Assembly (NCBI GenBank): GCA_040755715.1
Contig: JBFLXN010000070.1
Span: forward strand, 1 to 12,784
Length of the DNA stretch: 12,784 nt
Source of the DNA: JBFLXN01 sp040755715 [NCBI: Candidatus Edwardsbacteria bacterium]
Lineage (GTDB): Bacteria > Edwardsbacteria > AC1 > JBFLXN01
Direction of reading: 5' to 3'
Shown here: piece after piece, positions 1 to 5,984 of the stretch
Layout: the number at the start of each line of letters is the position of its first letter
How positions within the stretch are numbered: the stretch's first letter is position 1
The notes under the pieces: model-generated
What the model was told of the DNA's origin: nothing
The model's database searches: none
What the model saw: only the letters and a program-made list of their open reading frames with translations
Made by a program: the position numbers and the translations under genes

Positions 1-350
1 GCCACAAGAGCCTCGGTGGAGGATTTATCAGATTATTCAGTCGTCTGTTTGGTAAATTTCTTGCCCTTCTCCGAGAGAGATAGAGCACTTTTTTATAGAG
101 TAGAACAATTTGTTAATTCTGGGGGGGACTTTCTATTTTTTTAACTGAAAAAATAAATCCAGCAGATTATCAACATTCGCTCTTAAATTCACTTCTGCCC
201 GGTGAAGTATTAGGCAAGAAGGACTTTTATCTTTCGTCGGTGATTCTTCAATCCCGTTATGGGCAGGAGTTATGGAAAGCTTGCCTCTGGATGGCTTTTA
301 TTCTAATGATTTTAGAGATGGTTAGCCGGGGTTGGCCTTTCAAATTTTAA
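1..350 (+). CDS. BatA-like membrane protein, C-terminal part, with an internal -1 frameshift (5' end outside the window)
   Basis: Frame 1 is open from the first base and reads through VEDLSDYSVVCLVNFLPF and EQFVNSGGDFLFF, then meets TAA at 142-144. The frame one base back continues directly with LTEKINPADYQHSLLNSLLP and ends at TAA 348-350. Joined, the two parts give about 116 residues: the end of a vWA/Rossmann-like domain, where EQFVNSGGDFLFF corresponds to the usual '..V..GGGL.IFL' strand, followed by ELWKACLWMAFILMILEMVSR, a single C-terminal membrane helix. This architecture is typical of BatA/aerotolerance-type proteins with an N-terminal double-transmembrane domain. The switch point is the run of seven T at 136-142: an eighth T, or a -1 slip, restores the frame. 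It could be a real mutation, a recoding site or an assembly error. The gene overlaps the convergent minus-strand gene by 11 bp. The family call is moderately sure; the exact role in the envelope is not known. Confidence 0.68.
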
Positions 351-1623
351 GTTTTTCTTCTATCTTTGCGATTTCAAAGACTATTCTGAACAGCCCTTCA
401 TAAGCCTGGTTCATTGAGACATTTCGCCGGGACATCACGGTCTTAGCAGTCTTGAGTGCGTTGTCCAATTTGTGCTCCACAAATTTTTCTGAATCGCCCC
501 AGCTAAATGACGGGAGAAATTTCTTCACCACACCGCCACCGAAGACATTGCTGACTACTCCAATAATTGTGCCAGTGTTGATTAAGGTTCCAATTGCTGT
601 CTTGGTATGGTCGCCGATAAAACAACCAACTTTTAATGAGCGGGTATTGATTTCTCCCGATGGTAGAAATACCTTTACTTCCCCGTAGTCATTTTTTAGG
701 TCGCTGTTGGTAGTCAATGCACCAATATTTATCCATTCACCAAGATAGGCATGCCCTAAAAATCCATCATGATGCTTGTTAGTGTAAGACATAATAATTG
801 ATTCTTCAATCTCACCTGCTATACGACAATAATTTCCAATCGTAGTTCCCCCCCGAATCTTTGCTCCATCTATCAGTGTATTTTCTCCAATATAACAGGG
901 TCCATCAATAATACTTGGTCCCCGCACCAATGAATTTTTGCCGATACTAATTGGACCTTCTTTCGTATCCAAGACAACTCCGGCTTCAACTCTAGCACCC
1001 CGGTCTACAAAAATCTTTGAGGACTTTCCATAAACAACCACTCGCTTATCTATCCAGCCGGAGTTTTTCTGTGGTCTCCCCAAATCCTGAATCAACAAGT
1101 TGGCATTCTGATTGACTAAATCCCAGAGATACCGAATTACATCTATTTTTACCTCTTTTGTCTCTGTCTCTTTGGCTATTTCTCCTAAAAACCTAAAAGA
1201 GAGGGGATAGGTTATTCCTTTAGAAAATTTTTCCTTTAGCTTTTCAGTAGCTAAAAATAGCGCTACTATTTCTTCGGCATTTCGGAAGACTGTGTCTGTA
1301 GTTGTGGTTGGAAGCCTTTTATGGAGAATGGCTCGTCCATTGATGAGAATGAGTGGTTGTCCCGTCTGTGGCGGGACTTGATTGAATTTAGCCAATGGCT
1401 TTTTTCCTTTTCCGCCAAAACCACGGTGGATCCTTTCGGACAGGGTTTCTACGAGGTAATCCCGGCAGAGAAGATAACTGGGACTTTTTGGATATAGTTC
1501 TTCTATGCGTTCCTGCAAGGTCTTTGTGCCAGTGATAAGTTCAAAAGATGGACGAAAGTAAGTCAAAGGTAAAAAATTCTTATACCCTTCGTCTTCGTAA
1601 ACTAGGTAAATAGGCGGTCGCAT
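340..1623 (-). CDS. GlmU-like sugar nucleotidyltransferase / acyltransferase with left-handed beta-helix
   Basis: This is a protein of 427 residues. The N-terminal part (about 1-190) begins YLVYEDEGYKNFLPLTYFRP, the atypical nucleotidyltransferase start of the family often annotated as alternative bacterial GlmU. It lacks the classical GxGTRM loop. From about 195 to 365 there are isoleucine- and glycine-rich hexapeptides (for example GPCYIGENTLIDGAKIRGGT) expected of a left-handed beta-helix acyltransferase. The segment NKHHDGFLGHAYLGEWINIG (282-301) and the following TNSDLKNDYG are the conserved acetyltransferase core. By family, the protein would make UDP-N-acetylglucosamine or a related activated sugar in the cytoplasm; the exact substrate is not proven here. 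The start ATG at 1623 has AGGAG six bases upstream (1630-1634 on the opposite strand). The gene lies 51 bp after the YkgJ-type gene, so the two may be co-transcribed. Its 3' end overlaps the convergent BatA-like gene. Confidence 0.85.
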   Translation of the reverse strand: MRPPIYLVYEDEGYKNFLPLTYFRPSFELITGTKTLQERIEELYPKSPSYLLCRDYLVETLSERIHRGFGGKGKKPLAKFNQVPPQTGQPLILINGRAILHKRLPTTTTDTVFRNAEEIVALFLATEKLKEKFSKGITYPLSFRFLGEIAKETETKEVKIDVIRYLWDLVNQNANLLIQDLGRPQKNSGWIDKRVVVYGKSSKIFVDRGARVEAGVVLDTKEGPISIGKNSLVRGPSIIDGPCYIGENTLIDGAKIRGGTTIGNYCRIAGEIEESIIMSYTNKHHDGFLGHAYLGEWINIGALTTNSDLKNDYGEVKVFLPSGEINTRSLKVGCFIGDHTKTAIGTLINTGTIIGVVSNVFGGGVVKKFLPSFSWGDSEKFVEHKLDNALKTAKTVMSRRNVSMNQAYEGLFRIVFEIAKIEEKLKI

Positions 1624-1674
1624 TTTGGTCTCCTTTTCTTGTTTATCTCTATCTCTCGTTTCTATCTCCCCTTT

Positions 1675-2193
1675 CTATTTCGGTGATAACAAAGGTTTGC
1701 CATATTGACAGATTAAATTGTAAAATTTCTTCCAGACCAGAGGCAATTCTGGCTCCAGTAATTTCCAGGCTTTGATGATTCTTTTGATGAACTCTTTAGA
1801 AAGTTTATCTTTTAATGGACAATAATCAATGAGAAAAAACTCCATTCCCTTCTTGTCTAGGTGGAATCTTGGGAGCAGTGGAAAACTCCGGCAATCAAAG
1901 GGGCGAAATGCACGGATAGAACACTCCTTACCAGAAAGAAATGGACAAGGGACAGTATCTGGCATCGTGCCATAAATAAATCCATCAATTTCCTTGAGAG
2001 TAAATTTATTCTCGGTCGCCTTAATCTTTTCATTTATGTATTCCATCTCGTAAGGCAAAAAGACGACCAATTCTCCACTACCAACAGCCTCACAGGCACC
2101 CGTGGGGCAAACCTCTACACAAGGCATCGTGGCTTTGGAAGTAATCTTATAAACCCGTTCAATTAGTTCATACCATTTTTGTTTATTGTCCAT
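1675..2193 (-). CDS. YkgJ-family cysteine-cluster protein (putative metal-binding)
   Basis: The protein has 172 residues. The core carries CPFL (Cys83), KECSIRAFRPFDCRSFPLLP (Cys91 and Cys101) and DYCPL (Cys125), the arrangement of the YkgJ 'zinc/iron-chelating' family. An extra N-terminal group, Cys25, Cys29 and Cys34 in CVEVCPTGAC, resembles part of an iron-sulfur motif and is less usual. The biochemical role of the family is poorly defined. I chose the ATG at 2193: a perfect GGAGG (2199-2203 on the opposite strand) sits five bases before it. The longer reading starts at a GTG (2205) that immediately abuts this ribosome-binding site, so it is unlikely. The gene lies 206 bp after rlmI, across a repeat-filled gap, and 51 bp before the GlmU-like gene. 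Confidence 0.8.
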   Translation of the reverse strand: MDNKQKWYELIERVYKITSKATMPCVEVCPTGACEAVGSGELVVFLPYEMEYINEKIKATENKFTLKEIDGFIYGTMPDTVPCPFLSGKECSIRAFRPFDCRSFPLLPRFHLDKKGMEFFLIDYCPLKDKLSKEFIKRIIKAWKLLEPELPLVWKKFYNLICQYGKPLLSPK

Positions 2194-2198
2194 ATAAG

Positions 2199-2203
2199 CC
2201 TCC
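2199..2203 (-). promoter_or_regulatory. Ribosome-binding site deciding the YkgJ-type start
   Basis: On the minus strand this reads GGAGG, five bases before the ATG at 2193. It would lie inside the coding sequence if the upstream GTG at 2205 were used, so it favours the shorter protein. Confidence 0.75.
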
Positions 2204-2205
2204 AC

Positions 2206-2303
2206 TTGTAGTGTAGCCCTTTATGGGCGTAATGTTTTTCTTTCGCATTTCTTATTTTGCAGTTTGCATTGAGGTTTCACGGGGACGAGCCCCTGCACTA
2301 CAA
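2206..2303. repeat. MITE-like element with 11-bp terminal inverted repeats
   Basis: The left end TTGTAGTGTAG (2206-2216) is inverted at the right end as CTGCACTACAA (2293-2303), 10 of 11 matching, with the outer eight exact. Just inside each end is a small GC hairpin: GCCC-TTTAT-GGGC at 2216-2228 and GGGG-ACGAG-CCCC at 2281-2293. No open reading frame is visible inside. It fills the gap between rlmI and the YkgJ-type gene and would form the untranslated leader of the latter. The GTAG and GGGGC/GCCCC motifs recall the palindrome inside hypE, but kinship is only an inference. Confidence 0.55.
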
Positions 2304-2326
2304 CCCCATTTTTTACCCCTCCTTGT

Positions 2327-2399
2327 TTTACGCTCTCCGAATTCCGCTTGACGCTTTACGCTTTCTGGCGTTAAGCATAATGCGTTCAGCGTCCGGCGT
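2327..2399. repeat. 'TTTACGC'-type repeat at the 3' end of rlmI
   Basis: A stretch dominated by ACGC/GCGT words (TTTACGCTCT, TTGACGCTTTACGC, GGCGTTAAGC, ATGCGTTCAGCG) that fold back on each other imperfectly. It begins directly after the rlmI stop codon as read on the minus strand. The 10-mer TTTACGCTCT at 2327-2336 recurs at 12536-12545 in the similar element after aspS. It may serve as an RNA 3'-end structure, but there is no clean GC stem followed by a T run. Confidence 0.5.
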
Positions 2400-3575
2400 T
2401 TATTTTTCTACCTTTAATATGGCACATTTAAGATATTCTGTCTCCTTTGCGGCCAAAAGAACTGGATGGTCCATCGACTGGTGGCGGAAGCCCAGAAGTT
2501 GTAAAACACAATGAGCATCCCTGCCTGCTTCTAAGAGAATCTCTTTGAATAGTTGATTTTCAATGTGATAAGAGCAGGACCAAGTGACTAAGATACCTCC
2601 GCTTTTTAGAATTTTCATTGCCCTCAAGTTTATCTCCTTGTATCCTCTGATAGCTCCCTCAATCTCTTTTTTACTTTTAGCAAAAGAAGGAGGGTCAAGA
2701 ATGATTAAATCATATTCTTCTCTCTTTTCTTCTTTTTTTCTTAAAGCTTCAAAGACATCGTCAATTTCAAATCTTACCTTCGCAGAAACTCTATTTAACT
2801 TTGCATTTTTACAGGCTAAATCAATTGCTGTGTCTTTACTCTCAATTCCTTTTACCGCAGTAACTCCGGCTTTAGCCGCATATATAGAAAAGGCGCCGGT
2901 ATAACAAAAACAATCAAGGACTCTGGCTCCTTTGGCATAAGAACTCATCGCTAAACGATTTTCTCTCTGGTCAAAGAACCAGCCTGTCTTTTGACCCTGT
3001 TCAATGTCCACCAAGAATCTTAACCCGTTCTCCTCGATCATTAAGGGAGAACCGATTTCTCCAAAGAGAAGTCCCTTCTCTTCTTTCAATCCTTCTAGAT
3101 GGCGCAAAGTAAGGTCGCTTTTTTCATAGATTCCCTGAGGTTTCATTATCTCTTGTAAAGCCTCTAAAATCTTTTCTTTCAATCTTTCCATCCCTAAGGT
3201 TAGAACCTGGATGACCAAGAAATTTTCATATTTGTCAACAATCAATCCAGGCAAAAAATCCCCTTCACTAAAGATTAAACGATACGACTTTTCTTGCGGA
3301 TAAATCCTCTCTCTAAACTGTTGTGCCTTCTGAATGTGCTTGATGAAAAAATTTTTATCAATTTCTTCTTTCTCTCTACTTAGAAGGCGAATGGAGATTA
3401 AAGAATGAGGATTGTAATATCCAATTCCAAGAAATTTGCCTCGGAAGTCAAGGACTTCTACTATTTCGCCCGATTCTTCTGAACCTTCTACTTTCCAGAT
3501 TTCGTTAGAAAAAACCCAGGGATGTCCGGAACGAATCCGCCGTTCTTGATTCTTCTTTAGGAATATTTTGGTCAT
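2400..3575 (-). CDS. rlmI: RlmI-like 23S rRNA (cytosine-5)-methyltransferase
   Basis: The protein has 391 residues, the usual length for the RlmI/YccW class of SAM-dependent rRNA methyltransferases, which methylate cytosine 1962 of 23S rRNA in E. coli. The N-terminal PUA domain starts with SGHPWVFSNEI (16-26). A linker domain follows, then GQKTGWFFDQRENR (194-207), the SAM-binding motif VLDCFCYTGAFSI (219-231), and the catalytic-region motif LDPPSFAKSK (293-302). TWSCSYH (331-337) supplies the conserved cysteine near the active site. The family is clear; the exact target base in this organism is inferred. No good Shine-Dalgarno precedes the ATG, and a TATAAT lies only eight bases upstream, so the mRNA may be leaderless. 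It is transcribed away from the ferredoxin gene. Confidence 0.88.
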   Translation of the reverse strand: MTKIFLKKNQERRIRSGHPWVFSNEIWKVEGSEESGEIVEVLDFRGKFLGIGYYNPHSLISIRLLSREKEEIDKNFFIKHIQKAQQFRERIYPQEKSYRLIFSEGDFLPGLIVDKYENFLVIQVLTLGMERLKEKILEALQEIMKPQGIYEKSDLTLRHLEGLKEEKGLLFGEIGSPLMIEENGLRFLVDIEQGQKTGWFFDQRENRLAMSSYAKGARVLDCFCYTGAFSIYAAKAGVTAVKGIESKDTAIDLACKNAKLNRVSAKVRFEIDDVFEALRKKEEKREEYDLIILDPPSFAKSKKEIEGAIRGYKEINLRAMKILKSGGILVTWSCSYHIENQLFKEILLEAGRDAHCVLQLLGFRHQSMDHPVLLAAKETEYLKCAILKVEK

Positions 3576-3583
3576 TGCTCTAA

Positions 3584-3612
3584 ATTATATACTTTTTATA
3601 TTCTAAATGCAA
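3584..3612 (-). promoter_or_regulatory. Candidate rlmI promoter giving a leaderless transcript
   Basis: On the minus strand TTGCAT (3607-3612), a 17-bp spacer and TATAAT (3584-3589) precede the rlmI ATG at 3575. Transcription would begin at about 3576-3578, practically at the start codon. The -10 box is perfect and the -35 box is weak. Confidence 0.5.
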
Positions 3613-3649
3613 GAGATTTTTCTAGCTCCAAGAACGCCTTCTTTTTTTC

Positions 3650-3679
3650 TTGCTTTCATTTTTCTATTTTTGCTATACT
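3650..3679 (+). promoter_or_regulatory. Candidate ferredoxin promoter (extended -10)
   Basis: TTGCTT (3650-3655), an 18-bp spacer and TATACT (3674-3679), with TG at 3671-3672 forming an extended -10. It faces the ferredoxin gene and lies back-to-back with the rlmI promoter. The resulting leader of roughly 100 nt would contain the hairpin at 3687-3770. Confidence 0.5.
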
Positions 3680-3686
3680 TTATTTT

Positions 3687-3770
3687 GTCCACAGAGGACG
3701 CAGAATAGAGATCAATTAAAAGGACTATAATTTCTCTGCCTAGTCCGCGTACTTTTTCTGTGTAATCTGT
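3687..3770. repeat. Imperfect hairpin repeat in the ferredoxin leader
   Basis: The left half CCACAGAGGACGCAGAATAG is imperfectly inverted by the right half, which contains CTCTGCCTAGTCCGCGT and TTTCTGTGTAAT. The wording resembles the CCACGGAG/CACAGAG-ended hairpins at 4011-4143, 5245-5477 and 10503-10645. This is the weakest member of the set. Confidence 0.4.
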
Positions 3771-3789
3771 AAAAAAAGAGGAGGGGAAA

Positions 3790-3990
3790 ATGCCCAAGCA
3801 AGAATTGCCCAAGATTGACTTGGAAAAATGTGATGGTGATGGAACCTGCGTAGATTCCTGTCCAATGCAGGTTTTAGAGATTGTTGATGGTAAAGCCAAG
3901 GTCGTCCGACCGGATGACTGCACTGCCTGCACCATCTGTGTTGACGCCTGTCCACAAAAAGCCATCGTCTTGGAAGAAATGGACTATTGA
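3790..3990 (+). CDS. Ferredoxin, two clusters, with Asp replacing one cluster ligand
   Basis: A 66-residue cytoplasmic electron carrier of the bacterial 2x[4Fe-4S] type. The second motif is canonical: CTACTICVDACP (Cys44, 47, 50 and 54). The first motif reads CDGDGTCVDSCP, so Cys14, Cys20 and Cys24 are present but the second ligand is Asp17. This matches the known pattern in Pyrococcus furiosus ferredoxin, where Asp ligates the cluster or allows interconversion between [3Fe-4S] and [4Fe-4S]. A perfect AGGAGG (3779-3784) lies five bases before the ATG. The gene follows a candidate promoter at 3650-3679 and sits between rlmI (divergent) and hypE, which is 187 bp downstream. The electron partners are not in the window; a link with a hydrogenase is suggested only by proximity to hypE. 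Confidence 0.9.
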   Translation: MPKQELPKIDLEKCDGDGTCVDSCPMQVLEIVDGKAKVVRPDDCTACTICVDACPQKAIVLEEMDY

Positions 3991-4010
3991 AAGATAGGGA
4001 GTGGACGAAA

Positions 4011-4143
4011 ACCACGGAGGGCACAGAGGTAATGAACAAATAAGTGGGAAGTGAGAAGTAAGAAGGGGAAAGTTATGAATTTCTTCAGTTCCCATTTCCA
4101 ACTTCCTACTTCCCAGTTGAGTCTTCTCTGTGTTCTCTGTGGT
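4011..4143. repeat. Long imperfect hairpin element between ferredoxin and hypE
   Basis: The left end ACCACGGAGGGCACAGAGG (4011-4029) is inverted at the right end (about 4125-4143), 15 of 19 bases matching. An inner pair also matches: AAGTGGGAAGTGAGAAGT from 4042 against the complement of CTTCCTACTTCCCAGTT. The element holds no real gene and occupies most of the gap before hypE. Confidence 0.6.
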
Positions 4144-4177
4144 AAAATTATAAAATTGAATTTGTTGCTATTCAAAA

Positions 4178-5224
4178 ATGAACGATAGAATAACCATTAA
4201 TACCATTCTCCTCGCTCACGGCGGTGGTGGACGATTAACCCACGAACTGGTGAGCAAAATTTTTAAGAGCAAATTCAATAACCCCATTTTAGATTTGCTT
4301 GATGATTCAGCCGCTTTTGAGATTCAAGTAGGGGCGTTAAATTTAACGCCCCTACAACTGGCCTTTACTACTGATTCCTATGTGGTTAAACCTTTTTTCT
4401 TCCCGGGAGGGGATATTGGCAAATTAGCGATTTGCGGCACGGTAAATGATTTGTCAATGAAAGGAGCCAAGCCACTCTATCTCTCCGCAGCATTTATTAT
4501 AGAAGAGGGATTGGAAATTTCCATCCTTAAAAGAATTGTTGATTCTATGGTTCAATCCGCTAGAGAAGCAGAAGTGCAAGTTGTAGCCGGGGATACCAAA
4601 GTAGTAGAAAAAGGAAGTGGTGATGGACTTTTTATTACTACGACAGGAGTAGGAGTGATTGAAGATAAATCTCTAAAAATCTCCGGTTCTAACGCCGAGC
4701 CGGGTGACCTAATCATTTTGAGTGGTTCAGTCGGTGAACACGGTATGGCTGTAATGAATGCCCGCCACCAATTTGGATTTGAAAGTGAATTTCTCAAGAG
4801 CGATTGTGCTCCATTAAATTCTTTAGTGACAAAAATGTTAGAAACAAATCAAGAGATTCATACCTTACGGGATCCGACCCGGGGAGGTTTAGCCACTACG
4901 CTCAACGAAATCGCTCAACAGTCCAAAGTTGGTATATTCATTGATGAGAGAAAAATTTTGGTAAAGGAAGAAGTCAAAGGTGCTTGCGAACTATTAGGAA
5001 TTGACCCTTTATATGTTGCTAATGAGGGTAAATTGGTAACAATGGTAAAAAGAAAAAGTGCAGAAAAAATTCTTGAAGTAATGCATACTCATCCTTACGG
5101 AAAGGAGGCGGTTATTATTGGCGAAGTGAAAGAGGAGCCAGTAGGTGTTTTTTTACAAACAGAAATTGGCGGCACCAGACCACTATTAATGTTAGAAGCA
5201 GAACAATTGCCACGAATCTGTTGA
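4178..5224 (+). CDS. hypE: Hydrogenase maturation protein HypE, carrying an in-frame palindromic insert
   Basis: A PurM-like ATP-binding protein of 348 residues. By family it dehydrates the thiocarboxamide placed by HypF on its C-terminal cysteine, making the cyanide ligand of [NiFe]-hydrogenase. Visible signatures are AHGGGGRLTHEL (13-24), LAFTTDSYVV (61-70), FFPGGDIGKLAICGTVNDLS, VVAGDTKVVEKG, DPTRGGLATTLNEIA and the obligatory C-terminal PRIC ending in Cys348. Residues 51-60 (VGALNLTPLQ) look extra compared with the family and are encoded by a perfect palindrome at 4328-4355. There is no convincing ribosome-binding site before the ATG, and a hairpin repeat ends about 35 bp upstream. hypABCDF and hydrogenase genes are absent from the window, so hypE is an orphan here. 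The protein looks complete otherwise. Confidence 0.95.
   Translation: MNDRITINTILLAHGGGGRLTHELVSKIFKSKFNNPILDLLDDSAAFEIQVGALNLTPLQLAFTTDSYVVKPFFFPGGDIGKLAICGTVNDLSMKGAKPLYLSAAFIIEEGLEISILKRIVDSMVQSAREAEVQVVAGDTKVVEKGSGDGLFITTTGVGVIEDKSLKISGSNAEPGDLIILSGSVGEHGMAVMNARHQFGFESEFLKSDCAPLNSLVTKMLETNQEIHTLRDPTRGGLATTLNEIAQQSKVGIFIDERKILVKEEVKGACELLGIDPLYVANEGKLVTMVKRKSAEKILEVMHTHPYGKEAVIIGEVKEEPVGVFLQTEIGGTRPLLMLEAEQLPRIC
4328..4355. repeat. Perfect 28-bp palindrome inside hypE
   Basis: The arm GTAGGGGCGTTAAA (4328-4341) is followed without a spacer by its exact reverse complement (4342-4355). It is flanked on both sides by AA (4326-4327 and 4356-4357). Removing 28+2 bp leaves hypE in frame and yields EIQ-LAFTTDSY, close to ordinary HypE proteins. 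Confidence 0.85.
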
Positions 5225-5244
5225 GAAATTATAGGAGAATTTAG

Positions 5245-5477
5245 ACCATAGAAGCACGGAGGAACGGAGACACGGAAGAATCAAATGACAGATTATAACT
5301 AAACTCTAAGTCCTAAATCCGAAATCCTAAACAAACTTAAAATCCAAAATCCCAAAATTTTTATTTTAGGTTTGTAGTTTTGGATTTATTTAGAGTTTAG
5401 TGTTTCGAGTTTAGAGTTTTTGGTCTGATTTCTGACTTCTGTAATTTTCCGTGCTTTTCGTATTTCCGTGGTTAATG
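5245..5477. repeat. Long imperfect hairpin element between hypE and the EIIA gene
   Basis: The ends are ACCATAGAAGCACGGAGG (left) and TTTCCGTGGTTAATG (right, to 5477), imperfectly inverted. An inner perfect 12-bp inverted pair is ACTAAACTCTAA (5298-5309) against TTAGAGTTTAGT (5390-5401). The right end shares CGTGGTTAATG exactly with the element at 10503-10645. This element takes up almost the whole 269-bp gap; I see no gene in it. Confidence 0.6.
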
Positions 5478-5493
5478 ATAAAAGGAGTAAGAA

Positions 5494-5955
5494 ATGAAGA
5501 TTAGAGAAATTTTGAGCGAGGATTGTATTAAACTTCCCCTCATTTCAAAAAATAAAAACGAAGTCTTAGAAGAATTAGTGAACATTCTAATAAAGGCTGG
5601 AAAGATCACCGAGAAGACGGCTTTGCTTGACTCTGCTATTGAACGAGAGGGTTTGATGAGCACCGGCATTGGCAAGTCGGTGGCCATTCCTCACGGGAGA
5701 ACTGAAGCGATTGAAAAGATGGTATCTTCATTTGGTATCAGTAAAGAAAAGATTGAATTTGGCTCACTAGACGGTGAACCAGTGCAGATTTTCTTTTTTC
5801 TGGCTACCCCTGCAGATATTATTTCAGAACATGTGCGGGCACTGGCTTTGATTTCTAGAATGCTCAATAAAGACAAGGTGCGCGAAGTATTGTTGAAAGC
5901 AAAAAATTCTTCCGAAGTGATAAAAATTCTTGAAGAAGGGGAAAAAGAATTTTAA
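5494..5955 (+). CDS. PTS EIIA domain protein (fructose/PtsN type)
   Basis: A stand-alone EIIA domain of 153 residues, the full length of the fructose/mannitol/nitrogen-PTS class. The phosphorylated histidine is His67 in VAIPHGRT, and the second conserved histidine is His113 in ISEHVRALALISRML. By family, it receives phosphate from HPr or NPr and passes it to a permease or uses it as a regulatory signal in the cytoplasm. The start ATG has AAAGGAG (5481-5487) six bases upstream. The stop lies 29 bp before the GTG of an SLC13-type transporter, and no EIIB or EIIC gene is present. A regulatory role on that transporter is therefore the most economical reading. HPr and EI genes are not in the window. 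Confidence 0.9.
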   Translation: MKIREILSEDCIKLPLISKNKNEVLEELVNILIKAGKITEKTALLDSAIEREGLMSTGIGKSVAIPHGRTEAIEKMVSSFGISKEKIEFGSLDGEPVQIFFFLATPADIISEHVRALALISRMLNKDKVREVLLKAKNSSEVIKILEEGEKEF

Positions 5956-5984
5956 ACAACCAACAAATTTCTGAAGCCAAAGAA

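Noticed and set aside
2257-2514. Plus-strand 85-residue reading frame at the rlmI end
   Set aside because: It overlaps the conserved C-terminus of rlmI and repeat sequence and shows no protein signature.
3603-4175. Several minus-strand reading frames opposite the ferredoxin and in the hairpin repeat
   Set aside because: They mirror the ferredoxin codons or repeat sequence; the plus-strand ferredoxin has a perfect ribosome-binding site and conserved cysteines.
5245-5477. CRISPR array, suggested by repeated short words
   Set aside because: The repeats are inverted, not regularly spaced direct repeats with unique spacers.
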